DNA of 64,000 nt from Methanobacteriota archaeon (GTDB lineage: Archaea > Thermoplasmatota > Poseidoniia > Poseidoniales > Poseidoniaceae): positions 29,666 to 93,665 of the forward strand of contig PBTA01000030.1 in assembly GCA_002726395.1 (NCBI GenBank), in the 5' to 3' direction. The notes beneath the pieces were generated by a model. The model saw only the letters and a list, made by a program, of their open reading frames with translations. It searched no databases and was not told the origin of the DNA. The stretch's first letter is position 1; each line of letters begins with the position of its first letter. The translations under genes were made by a program, and so were the position numbers. Of the stretch, positions 26,292 to 34,814 are shown piece by piece.

Positions 26292-28108
26292 ATTCTTGAA
26301 GAAATGTAATCTCGCCACTTTTTATTGCCTTTCCCAGAAACCTTACTTTTTAGGTCTGGTTCTACTCTTAGGCTAATTATATCGGTTTTAACAATCCCTT
26401 CATGAGTATAGCACAACTCTACATGTTCAGGTTCTAAATTCGATAATATACTCTTCATTGATTTGATGGTTTTCAGTCTAATTTTGTTGATAGAAATCAG
26501 TTCATCACCAGGCATGATTAGATTTCTCAATGGCGATTCATTTTGATGAGATGTTACCATCATTCGGTTATTCTTAACTGCTAGATTTAACCCTAGCCAA
26601 GCAGATGACAACTTGTCATTTGTTGATTTCTTTGAGGATAATTCCAGTCCATAGAAAGCAAACGCATGGGCTAAATCAGGGACCTGTTTATCAAAAATCA
26701 GTTTATCCAACTGCATCCCCAGATTTCTACCGCCTTCCATAGAAACCAATTCTTTACGAATATCTTGATAATCGATGCCTATCCGTTCAACATTTGGATA
26801 ACCGATGGCATATTTTTCACATAGTCTTACCATGAGGTCGCAAATTCCGTATTTGCCTTTTGATCGCTTCCTTAACTCCGCATCAATACAAAATATTGCT
26901 AATTCTCCTTCAAGGTAGTATGAAATTTGTATTTCTCTAGAGAAGCTATGGCTTCTATAGAGGTGTATCCAAGCATCGTGGCTGGATTCTGCCAGAGATT
27001 CATGAGCCATACCGTTTCTTACTGTGTGGCGGCCAAGTTTTCTCTCCATGTCTTTTCGCCAATCCTCTTCTGACCATGCCCCAGATCTAACGCATAACAT
27101 GTCTCCAAGCCAAGAAGTACATCCCTCAAACCACCATAATAAAGTAGTGTGAACTTCTTGTTGTAAATCATAGTCGACAAAATTCTTAGGTCTTAATCTC
27201 TTAACGTTCCATTGATGTAAGTATTCATGGCTAAATAGGCTAACTAAGTCCCTATATTCATCTTCATGGCCTGATATTAAACAATTTCTTGGTAGCATTG
27301 AGGTTTGTGAGTTGAGATGTTCTAAGCCACCTCTGGAAGATTCTGTCAGTTGCAATATTACTACATAATCACCCCAATCAGGTGTTTGGAAAAGAGCATG
27401 ATACTCTTTGACAATTTTAATCATATCATCAACAAACTTGGTGACCATTTCTTCATCAGGTTGGTACCCCCCGCTATCCCATAATTTCAAAATGTGAGTT
27501 CGTCCATCTACTGAGAAAGAAATATTATCCCTTGCATTTGTTTCGATAATACCATCTAATAATTCGTCTCGATTTCCGGCTTGTAATCTATATGTATCGC
27601 CTTTTAATGAGTTTATGCTAAGACAATTTTCTTGGCTACTTAATATCGTTAATTGAGTTGCTGGTGTCCATCCACTCGGTGCATGTAATGAGATATTGTG
27701 CGGCAAATTCATTCTTGCATCATCAATTCCAGATGTCGGTAGTAAGAAGGTAAATGGTGGCATCATGTGCAAGTGGCTATTATCGATATGTGTCGACCTA
27801 ACAGATAATTCAATTCCGAGGATTTTGTAATTTACCACGATATTTTGCTTGTTGTTTACATGTTTTATTGAAACAGCATCAACATCTTTTCTGACAAATT
27901 TCAAAATTGTTTCACCTTGTATACAGTTTATGTCGGTCAGGTATTGCATAGGTTCTCTAATAAAGTATGATCCAGGCACCCATCTGGGAAACTTTAGTTC
28001 TAGTTTACTTTTAGTAAAAGGCGGCTCAATCTCTATTTGTACATTTAGAAATCGTGTTTCGCCTTTCGTCGCATCCAGTCGGAAGGTTAGACCAGAACTG
28101 TCAGTCAT
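26288..28108 (-). CDS. M61 family (glycyl aminopeptidase-like) metallopeptidase with PDZ domain
   Basis: A 606-residue gluzincin. The zinc motif is SHEYLHQWNVKRLRP (near residues 292-306), and the third ligand lies in WWFEGCTSWLGD about 25 residues later, as in M61 peptidases. An N-terminal beta domain (1-170) precedes the thermolysin-like catalytic part, and residues ~510-590 form a PDZ-like region (AWLGLNLAV, then PGDELISINKIRL). No signal peptide is seen, so it is probably cytoplasmic. AGGAAAT precedes ATG 28108. It is the last gene of a four-gene leftward operon and overlaps the convergent ParB-fold gene by 4 bases. Confidence 0.88.
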   Translation of the reverse strand: MTDSSGLTFRLDATKGETRFLNVQIEIEPPFTKSKLELKFPRWVPGSYFIREPMQYLTDINCIQGETILKFVRKDVDAVSIKHVNNKQNIVVNYKILGIELSVRSTHIDNSHLHMMPPFTFLLPTSGIDDARMNLPHNISLHAPSGWTPATQLTILSSQENCLSINSLKGDTYRLQAGNRDELLDGIIETNARDNISFSVDGRTHILKLWDSGGYQPDEEMVTKFVDDMIKIVKEYHALFQTPDWGDYVVILQLTESSRGGLEHLNSQTSMLPRNCLISGHEDEYRDLVSLFSHEYLHQWNVKRLRPKNFVDYDLQQEVHTTLLWWFEGCTSWLGDMLCVRSGAWSEEDWRKDMERKLGRHTVRNGMAHESLAESSHDAWIHLYRSHSFSREIQISYYLEGELAIFCIDAELRKRSKGKYGICDLMVRLCEKYAIGYPNVERIGIDYQDIRKELVSMEGGRNLGMQLDKLIFDKQVPDLAHAFAFYGLELSSKKSTNDKLSSAWLGLNLAVKNNRMMVTSHQNESPLRNLIMPGDELISINKIRLKTIKSMKSILSNLEPEHVELCYTHEGIVKTDIISLRVEPDLKSKVSGKGNKKWRDYISSRI

Positions 28109-28116
28109 ATTTCCTG

Positions 28117-29112
28117 CTAAGAGCCGGCGGTTGAAAGGTTCTGCGCTGTAATTCTAATCAATTCGCTGGTAGAATTGTTAGCAATCTTTTCCGCTTGTTC
28201 AATAATTTCTGGCTCATCTGCCCTAGAGAACAAACGTTCAATTAACCGACATCTTTCGATTTCATTTACTTCATCACGGGCAATAATTTTCCACCTAAGT
28301 GAGTCGACTTTCTCGCCTCGTTTACCTTGTAACCATCGCCCAATAATCTCATATTCATGTTTGTTAATCAGAATTTGAATTATATCATCTTCAACTTCAG
28401 TAAATCTTTTTCTTAGGTATTTAACAAAGTCCTTTGTTCCGTTAGAATCAAGGGATTTCACTAGAGTCATGACAATATTTTGTTCATTAGCAAGTGCATG
28501 TGGGATAATCAATTTAGGATCTACACCATTTTCAAGCATTGATTTAATTGATTTTGATGATAATTTAATATTGCCATCCTGCAATTTTTTCAATGCCGCT
28601 TGGACGACATTGGTAGATTCATCTTCAAGCATGTTTTCAACTATTTTTGAATCAGCGTATTGGCTATTTAATGCTATGACTCTTATTTTTGGGGATTCAT
28701 GATTTTGGACAAGGGTAAAAAATTCACTTTGGTTCTCACATTTTAAGATATATTCACAAGATTTTATTTTACACAATAAGTCATCTTTCTCAAATAAAAT
28801 CTTGGCCAACTTAGAGTCCTCCGGCTTGAATGATAGGAGCATATTTGCAGCAACACGGTTATACGCTATTTTTTTATGATTAATTAATACCTCTAGTATC
28901 GATATATCCCTTCGTTTAGCCCAAGTTTTGAAAGCATCTAGGGCCTTGGTTTGGTACCAATTGTCTTTATCATTTAACAGTGGAATAAAAGATTCCAAAT
29001 TTCCTTCATTGTCGATTTCAAACAATTCTCTTATCGCCCGTCGCTTCTTTCGGTCATCTCGGCTTTTGAGATGTTGTAATGCCATTGCAGAGCGACCGGC
29101 CAATCTAATCAC
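28117..29112 (-). CDS. HEAT/Armadillo-like helical repeat protein
   Basis: A 331-residue all-helical protein with paired-helix repeats of about 30 residues (for example RAIRELFEID, SFIPLLNDKDNWYQTKALDA, VLINHKKIAYNRVAANMLL), as in HEAT-like scaffolds. No catalytic motif is visible and there is no signal peptide. The start is GTG 29112, which overlaps the PCMT-like stop (GTGA); ATG 29085 nine codons later is an alternative. M61 follows 8 bases downstream. A role as adaptor for its operon partners is inference. Confidence 0.6.
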   Translation of the reverse strand: MIRLAGRSAMALQHLKSRDDRKKRRAIRELFEIDNEGNLESFIPLLNDKDNWYQTKALDAFKTWAKRRDISILEVLINHKKIAYNRVAANMLLSFKPEDSKLAKILFEKDDLLCKIKSCEYILKCENQSEFFTLVQNHESPKIRVIALNSQYADSKIVENMLEDESTNVVQAALKKLQDGNIKLSSKSIKSMLENGVDPKLIIPHALANEQNIVMTLVKSLDSNGTKDFVKYLRKRFTEVEDDIIQILINKHEYEIIGRWLQGKRGEKVDSLRWKIIARDEVNEIERCRLIERLFSRADEPEIIEQAEKIANNSTSELIRITAQNLSTAGS

Positions 29113-30080
29113 CAGTCGATATCTTGGTCTTCATCATGGCCATCCATATTATTGTACTCAAAGTTGGCAATCATTGGGTGTAACATAACTTGAATTATTG
29201 GCCACAGCCTTAGGAAAGATGGAGAATAATGCCATAATAATTTGACCATTGGGTGCTGTGAAATCGGTATTCCCCCCTCGCCAATTGGGGGGGTATCGTC
29301 AGGTAAATTGTTTAATCTAGCAACCAAATCTTGCAGACTTTGCATTTCATCAAAGTCAATTATCTCAAGCTCTTCACAGGTTTCAATTGATAATTCAATC
29401 AAGTCTGCTAATTCTTTGGGATGTAAGTGTGGGTCTATTTGAGAATCTACATCGATTGGACCAAAACAGACATTGCCTAGGTCAGTTTCTAGCTCGTGTT
29501 GGTCTTGATACTCTATCTTCATCAGTTTTTGGGAATCTAAATCGCCTAATGGTGCAACAATAAAACCGCCGTCTGAGATTCGTGACTTGACCCACTCTGG
29601 GATAACCTCAATTTGCCCAGTCATAATTACTCGGTTAAATTCTCCTGGAAATGCGACTGGTGCAACAGATAAATCCTCGATTCGTCTGATATCAACAGTT
29701 GGCCAATGTGATAGTCTTTCTTTAGTATAATCTACCACTTCAGAAGATGGATCTAAAACATTTACTCGACCTTTTTCACCAACAATAGTTGCTATTAATG
29801 CCGCTAAATAGCCGCCTTTACATCCAATTACTATCACTTCTTGGTCATGATTCAATTCCATATGATGCAATAGACTGATAATCATATGTGGCGCAGAGAT
29901 TGTTTTGATATTACCAGAATTAGATTCTATGTAGGGTACAGGTCTATCGGCATAAAATGGCGAGGCATCATAATCAGTAAAATCTTCTAGATCGACTTTT
30001 AGCATTGCTATTCTAATATGTTTTGGGACCTCTATACCCTCTTTGGACAGGCGTCGAAGCAACTCGGCTGTCCGGGTCAT
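29109..30080 (-). CDS. pcm: Protein-L-isoaspartate methyltransferase-like protein with C-terminal extension
   Basis: The N-terminal ~215 residues match PCMT, which methylates isoaspartyl residues for repair. FYADRPVPYIESN, then KTISAPHMIISLLHHMEL, is the substrate-side signature. The S-adenosylmethionine loop reads VIVIGCKGGYLAAL, a variant of the usual EIGTGSGYxAA, followed by NVLDPSS. A C-terminal region of ~110 residues (acidic, then hydrophobic and Trp-rich) is not part of classical PCMT. ATG 30080 is used; the upstream in-frame start at 30149 would overlap the regulator gene. Activity is probable, but the altered SAM loop leaves room for a different methyl acceptor. Confidence 0.72.
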   Translation of the reverse strand: MTRTAELLRRLSKEGIEVPKHIRIAMLKVDLEDFTDYDASPFYADRPVPYIESNSGNIKTISAPHMIISLLHHMELNHDQEVIVIGCKGGYLAALIATIVGEKGRVNVLDPSSEVVDYTKERLSHWPTVDIRRIEDLSVAPVAFPGEFNRVIMTGQIEVIPEWVKSRISDGGFIVAPLGDLDSQKLMKIEYQDQHELETDLGNVCFGPIDVDSQIDPHLHPKELADLIELSIETCEELEIIDFDEMQSLQDLVARLNNLPDDTPPIGEGGIPISQHPMVKLLWHYSPSFLRLWPIIQVMLHPMIANFEYNNMDGHDEDQDIDW

Positions 30081-30117
30081 GCAACTGGTATAACCTCGTA
30101 TCTTGTAAATAGTCCCA

Positions 30118-31035
30118 TTATTTTGAAGAGGCCTTGAGTTTTTCCTCAATCACATCATCGATATAACTCAGATTTTCTTGATGCTCTTTGACAGCCAATT
30201 CGATCATTTCCTCACCAGTAATTCCTTCATACAAATCCTCAGTTAAATTACTCAATTGAGTTTGGATTGATTGTTTGATATTATTTAGGATATGAATCAT
30301 GTTATCAGTAATATCAAGTTCTTCATTTTCGGATTCTAGTACAACGGTTTCCATAAGGTTTTTCACAACTTTTGGGTCTGTATATAGTTCATCAAAAGAT
30401 GAGAACATGTCATCCATCAAGATTGATTCGATTCTAGCTAAGTGTTCTGAAATTGTTGCCCTAGCCAACCCGATCTCAACTGCTAAATCAGAAATCCTTG
30501 TCCGTTTGGGGATGTCAAAATAACCTCTGTCATAAGCAAATTTTGCCAATTTTAATTGTTTTGTATTAAGCACAGAGCGGTCTAAAGTAGAATTGAAATC
30601 TAAACTTCTAGCGCTGATTCGGTCCGGCTGGGATATTAACCTTGCCAAGGTAGAAACCAAACGTAATTTCAGCGGCGGTCCTTGAATTATGTAAGTTAGT
30701 CCTTCTCCATCTAATCTACAACCAGGTACTGCACTTGTTCCGTTAGTTCTAGCATTCAAATTAGATACTGAGTGGTTTAATTTAACTAATATTATGTAGC
30801 TATCAGAGTTGTCTTTTGGCTCAAGAATAACCTCTAGTAATTCCAAGAAATGAAGGTCTTCTATGTCTTGAGGTGAACGTCCTTCACAAAAATTTGCCTT
30901 CAAAATGATTCTGATATCTTTTGGGACTCTTTTGACATAAGATATAAACTCTAGTTGAGTAAATACATCGACAATACCTCCTATGTCTAGGTTGGCAAGG
31001 CGTGTTCTTTTCCAAAACAGGGTCACTTCGCGCAT
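30118..31035 (-). CDS. Bacterio-opsin-activator-type HTH regulator
   Basis: A 305-residue transcription regulator. Residues ~165-212 (LKLAKFAYDRGYFDIPKRTR, then ISDLAVEIGLARATISEHL) form the HTH_10 domain known from the halobacterial bacterio-opsin activator Bat and related proteins. The N-terminal ~155 residues are a beta-rich sensor-like part without an evident cofactor motif, and the C-terminal ~90 residues are acidic and helical. AGGTGA precedes ATG 31035. It heads the operon with the PCMT-like, HEAT-like and M61 genes and may regulate it. Confidence 0.78.
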   Translation of the reverse strand: MREVTLFWKRTRLANLDIGGIVDVFTQLEFISYVKRVPKDIRIILKANFCEGRSPQDIEDLHFLELLEVILEPKDNSDSYIILVKLNHSVSNLNARTNGTSAVPGCRLDGEGLTYIIQGPPLKLRLVSTLARLISQPDRISARSLDFNSTLDRSVLNTKQLKLAKFAYDRGYFDIPKRTRISDLAVEIGLARATISEHLARIESILMDDMFSSFDELYTDPKVVKNLMETVVLESENEELDITDNMIHILNNIKQSIQTQLSNLTEDLYEGITGEEMIELAVKEHQENLSYIDDVIEEKLKASSK

Positions 31036-31084
31036 GACTCACCTAATTATAGAGGATAAATAATATCTATTGAACTTAGTTTAT

Positions 31085-31720
31085 TCAGTTTCTCATCTCT
31101 AGCCATGCTAAAAAGGAAACAATTGGTAGTAATATCAACAGCATTCTGTTTAATTTATTTTGATAAGCATTGTACTCATGTGAGGCTATAGGGTTCACTT
31201 CTATAGATTTTGCTTTACGGGATCTTCGCAAAACACCTACTTTGTCTTCGACTATTTTTAAGACACGGTTTCTAAGTTCTGGTGAAGAACTCTTGTGGTT
31301 TCCTCTGCCAACAATAAATTTTACCGTAGTTGTTTCAGCAATATCCAGTGCAGCATCAACTACTCCCTCCACATTAGTAAGATTGTGCATATCGATTCTT
31401 AGGTTCATTCCATCACTTGAGATATGACTTAGAGTACGCCATTTTCCTTGTCCTTCATTATACTTGGATAATTTTTCCCTAGCTTCAATAAGCGGCTCTT
31501 TGGTTAATATTACTGGTTTTCTTCTTCTCGATAGGAATGGCCCAAGCAAGAGGGAAAACAAAAATGGTGGAATGCACATTAAAGAAATAGTTCTTTGAAC
31601 ATTTTCAGCGTCGGTAAGAACAGAGATAGTTGCGAGAGAAAAACCGAGGTAAAGGCCAATCAAGCCACCGGCTTGAAACCCCATGGTGAGTCCAACCGGC
31701 TCTCCAACTTCATCTGCCAT
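31085..31720 (-). CDS. Membrane-anchored Smr-domain protein
   Basis: A 211-residue protein. Two hydrophobic segments lie near the N-terminus (about 17-33 and 42-58), and one lies at the C-terminus (LLILLPIVSFLAWLEM). The soluble middle matches an Smr domain, the MutS2 C-terminal nuclease-like fold: LRIDMHNL (for LDLHGL), then FIVGRGNHKS and a following LRNRVLKIVED. Membrane anchoring of Smr is unusual. ATG 31720 is preferred to ATG 31768 because the latter would leave only 21 bases for the divergent promoters shared with the gene at 31790. Function unknown; an RNA or branched-DNA nuclease is possible. Confidence 0.62.
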   Translation of the reverse strand: MADEVGEPVGLTMGFQAGGLIGLYLGFSLATISVLTDAENVQRTISLMCIPPFLFSLLLGPFLSRRRKPVILTKEPLIEAREKLSKYNEGQGKWRTLSHISSDGMNLRIDMHNLTNVEGVVDAALDIAETTTVKFIVGRGNHKSSSPELRNRVLKIVEDKVGVLRRSRKAKSIEVNPIASHEYNAYQNKLNRMLLILLPIVSFLAWLEMRN

Positions 31721-31789
31721 GTTATGGCCAAAGCCGGATTGTAGAAGAATACTTTGACATGAATTCATTATAAGTCGTTTCTTGTTAGC

Positions 31790-32515
31790 GTGTATGTGAA
31801 CAAGAATGGATTAGCCTCTCGTGACCGAGAGAAGAAAGTTGGGAACTGGGTGTTTTATGTCTCAGCTTTCTTTTTCATTTCTTTTTTTCTTGCACCAATA
31901 ATAGTAGGTACCGGAGAAGTCCCGCCTTTAGAAGCAAGAGCAAATGCCTTTGATTATGCAACCAGTGACGGCATGTGGTCTTCAGGTAATGATAACTTAG
32001 AAGATGACTTTGCCTGGACTGAATTAGATCCATACTCGGCGTTGATTTACGGGTTTGGAGACCTCAACTGTCATCAAAAATATGAGCGTTCTTGGATAAT
32101 AAACGACAATCAAATGCCAGTTTGCACTAGAGACGTTGGAATCTTTTTCGGACTTGCTGTTGGGGGTTTTTGGTTTTCAAGAAAGGGATACAATCGTTGG
32201 ACTGTAAAAGACACTTGTCTTTCTTTACTACCCGATAGATGGTTACTTAACACCTATCTAAAAAATCGTAGAACCTTAGTTTGGCTTTTGTGCGGCTTAG
32301 CCCTTTGTTTACCATTGATCATCGATGGTTTCACTCAATTATTAACTTCCTACGAATCAAATAACATTACTCGCCCGCTTACAGGAATTGGATTTGGAGT
32401 TGGATTGGGGGTACTAATTAGTGCTACTTATTCGGCTAAGTCAAAATATTTCAAATCAGCATCACAAGTTAGTTTGCCGGGTGGGATGAAGTTTCAGCTC
32501 GTCGAAGAAGAGTGA
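31790..32515 (+). CDS. DUF2085-like membrane protein
   Basis: A 241-residue polytopic membrane protein. Hydrophobic segments occur near 20-40, 118-130, 162-180 and 196-212. The extracytoplasmic loop CHQKYERSW and the following VCTRDVGIFFGLAVG match the DUF2085 pattern CHQxxxRSF...CARCTGIYLG, although the last Cys of the second motif is Asp here. The start is GTG 31790. It is divergent from the Smr-domain gene and convergent with the thymidylate-kinase fusion. The family function is unknown; the Cys/His motifs suggest metal or redox chemistry. Confidence 0.68.
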   Translation: MYVNKNGLASRDREKKVGNWVFYVSAFFFISFFLAPIIVGTGEVPPLEARANAFDYATSDGMWSSGNDNLEDDFAWTELDPYSALIYGFGDLNCHQKYERSWIINDNQMPVCTRDVGIFFGLAVGGFWFSRKGYNRWTVKDTCLSLLPDRWLLNTYLKNRRTLVWLLCGLALCLPLIIDGFTQLLTSYESNNITRPLTGIGFGVGLGVLISATYSAKSKYFKSASQVSLPGGMKFQLVEEE

Positions 32516-32516
32516 A

Positions 32517-33869
32517 TTAAGGCGGAAGTGTTTTCCACCAAACGATTAGTTCTTCTATGCTACTAGGTACTGGGCATTCACGATGTCCGCTAGTCAGTAT
32601 TACTAATCTCTCTGTGACATCTTTAATACATTTTTTTAGTTGATAAGCCGGTAATTTTGCTGGATTTTTTTGAATAATTTCTTCTAGACATATTTCCCAC
32701 TCACTACTTGGATTTGCCCTACGCCATGATGATATTGACGTTCTCAATGGCCACATTGCTAGAGCAAGTCTACCAAAACCAAGACGCTCTTCTCTAAGTT
32801 TGAAGACTTTCGCTTCAGAGAATGGTATGTGATTGAACTGTTTATTAATCCACTTTTCTTCTTCCAACCATTTGACTAAACGTTGTGTATGTCTCCTAGT
32901 GATCATTCTGTGAGGGCCAAGAAGTTTATGCAATTTTGGTACTTCAGTTGATCCACCAATAAGGGATAGAGAACCAAGAATTGACCACGAGGATAATGAA
33001 AAAGGATTAATTGGGACATCGAATTCCTTAGCAGATTTTTGAGGCCAATTATCTTCGGCGAATTTCATCCATTTTGCAGGAGAGTTTTTCGCCAACCAAC
33101 CCTCGTGTATAGCAGTCATATTCTTCGGGGCGCCAGGCAGTCTTGTTTGAGTTTCTAGATTGCCGATCATTTTAGAAAGTAAGTACCTATCTACTTTGTC
33201 GCTGTCTACATTTAATGGCGCTGGTTTTTTGTTAAAGAAAGTTCTAAGAGTATCACTTAATTTTTTCTTTAATTCATCTAGTCCAGATTCATTCAAAATA
33301 GGTCCAACAACCTGGCATTTATCAAATGGCTCAGGTACCTTGATTTTGCCTGATAATAAAGCTCTAAAACCCTTGCGGATTTGCTTTTGAATTTCAGTAG
33401 TTTCAAAATATTCCTGCTTATTGCTGGTCATTCTCAATGTACCGGAACGGATCCTTTTCATTGCTTTTACAGGGTCGCAATCAATCCAAATTACTAAATC
33501 AGGTATCATTGCTGCAGCATTCATTTTAACTACGTCATCAATTCCTAGTTCGCCGACTATACCTTGGTAAATCATTGATGAATGTATATTTCGGTCAGAT
33601 ACCACTATCTGCCCTTTCTCAAGTAAAGGTTTGATGATAGTATGAGAATGGTCTAAGCGGTCTGCTGCGAATAAACCAGCCTCTTGTAGTGGCGTTTTGT
33701 CGCCTTTCATTACTGATTCTAGGGCTAATTTGCCTAATTCACTATGTCGTCTAGGTTCGTGTGTCGAATGTATTTTTGGAAACGGGAAGTCATTCAAAAT
33801 TTCACCAATTATCCTAGCAGCCTCTCCTTTGCCAGAACCATCTCCTCCTTCGACTGAAATGAGGTACAT
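32517..33869 (-). CDS. tmk: Thymidylate kinase domain fused to an unknown C-terminal domain
   Basis: Residues 1 to ~215 resemble dTMP kinase, which makes dTDP: MYLISVEGGDGSGKG at the P-loop, FAADRLDH (the family's DR block), VVSDRNIHSSMIYQG, and a LID-like stretch with Arg residues (KAMKRIRSGTLRM). The P-loop ends GSGKGE, so the Ser/Thr that normally follows the Lys is Gly. About 235 further residues with no family I recognise follow; they are Trp-rich and helical (SLSSWSILGSLSLIGG, HRMITRRHTQRLVKW), perhaps with a winged helix. The fused length of 450 residues is about twice normal. ATG 33869 follows GAGGAT and starts 2 bases after the preceding stop. Confidence 0.72.
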   Translation of the reverse strand: MYLISVEGGDGSGKGEAARIIGEILNDFPFPKIHSTHEPRRHSELGKLALESVMKGDKTPLQEAGLFAADRLDHSHTIIKPLLEKGQIVVSDRNIHSSMIYQGIVGELGIDDVVKMNAAAMIPDLVIWIDCDPVKAMKRIRSGTLRMTSNKQEYFETTEIQKQIRKGFRALLSGKIKVPEPFDKCQVVGPILNESGLDELKKKLSDTLRTFFNKKPAPLNVDSDKVDRYLLSKMIGNLETQTRLPGAPKNMTAIHEGWLAKNSPAKWMKFAEDNWPQKSAKEFDVPINPFSLSSWSILGSLSLIGGSTEVPKLHKLLGPHRMITRRHTQRLVKWLEEEKWINKQFNHIPFSEAKVFKLREERLGFGRLALAMWPLRTSISSWRRANPSSEWEICLEEIIQKNPAKLPAYQLKKCIKDVTERLVILTSGHRECPVPSSIEELIVWWKTLPP

Positions 33870-33871
33870 CT

Positions 33872-34717
33872 TCAATCCTCTAAGTAATCTTCATACTGAT
33901 CCTTTACTAACGAATTTAACGCCATACCAGCCAGTATCAAAATGGGACCAATCCAAATAAGACCACGGCTAAATAAACTAATTCCAGCAAGGTATTGTGT
34001 CCTTCTGTATCGACTAGCCCTTCTAGTTTCTACTGATGCTTGTATGCCAACAAATCCAGTTATAATGGTCATCACTCCAAGGAATGTTGATAATGCAACA
34101 GCTGCTTCAAGAGACCATCCCCCTTCACTATCTACGAAGTCTTCTTGGATTATAATTGATGGATTACCAGTTTTCATGGTAAACGGACTCATTAACCCAT
34201 CCTCAGCAATAAATGTACGCTCAAGGCTGCTATAACCATCTTTTACGACTCTTATTGTCATCGTTTCGGGTTTGACATTATCCAACTGGAAGTATCCGTT
34301 ATCATTGGTAAGGACTGTCTGAATTACTGAATTTGAATTATCTTCGTACAGTTCTATACTTGCGTTATTTATGGCAACGCCGTCATCGGTTAGTACTTGA
34401 CCAGTCAAGTCCACTGTTTCTGCCTCGTTAAATAAGGAAGAATTTAGCAAATCGCCTGGATTGCCTTGCAGCAAGATTCCACCACTAATTATGCCTAAGA
34501 TACTGCCTACCAGTATTGCAATGGCTGCAATCATGCGCAGTTTAGATCGTTCATCATAGTCTAAATCAATCATCGGTTTTACAACAATATCCTGTTGAAT
34601 ATTTTCTTCATTTTCAGTTAAGTCAGAATAATGTATTGCTTCATTTGGGGAATCAATTTGTGATTGAACACGCTTCCGAAGTTCAGCCCTGCGCTGCTCA
34701 AAACTTTTCCCAGTCAT
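33872..34717 (-). CDS. Membrane protein with carboxypeptidase-regulatory-like (Ig-fold) domain
   Basis: A 281-residue membrane protein. A charged cytoplasmic N-terminus (1-60) leads to a transmembrane segment (about 62-84). An extracytoplasmic domain with VDLTGQVLTDDGVAINNASI and TNDNGYFQLDNVKPETMTI (about 100-165) is typical of CarboxypepD_reg/TonB-plug-like beta sandwiches. Two more hydrophobic segments follow near 205-228 and 246-268. GGAGGG lies 6 bases before ATG 34717. It is co-transcribed with the thymidylate-kinase fusion. Role unknown; a surface scaffold is a guess. Confidence 0.65.
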   Translation of the reverse strand: MTGKSFEQRRAELRKRVQSQIDSPNEAIHYSDLTENEENIQQDIVVKPMIDLDYDERSKLRMIAAIAILVGSILGIISGGILLQGNPGDLLNSSLFNEAETVDLTGQVLTDDGVAINNASIELYEDNSNSVIQTVLTNDNGYFQLDNVKPETMTIRVVKDGYSSLERTFIAEDGLMSPFTMKTGNPSIIIQEDFVDSEGGWSLEAAVALSTFLGVMTIITGFVGIQASVETRRASRYRRTQYLAGISLFSRGLIWIGPILILAGMALNSLVKDQYEDYLED

Positions 34718-34747
34718 TACAGGCCCTCCATGTAGTTACGATATAGT

Positions 34748-34782
34748 GCGCGGATAATACCTCTTCCCTTGTTTGTCCGCGC
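34748..34782. repeat. Inverted repeat in the gap between two membrane-protein genes
   Basis: GCGCGGA (34748-34754) and TCCGCGC (34776-34782) are perfect 7-base arms around a 21-base spacer, GC-rich within AT-rich sequence. The element lies between the end of the M28 gene and the start of the Ig-fold membrane protein gene, both leftward. It could be a transcript-end hairpin or an operator; no U-tract follows on the leftward strand, so a simple terminator is not evident. Confidence 0.35.
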
Positions 34783-34814
34783 TTAATATTACCTTTAGAG
34801 AGAAATATCTGCAA

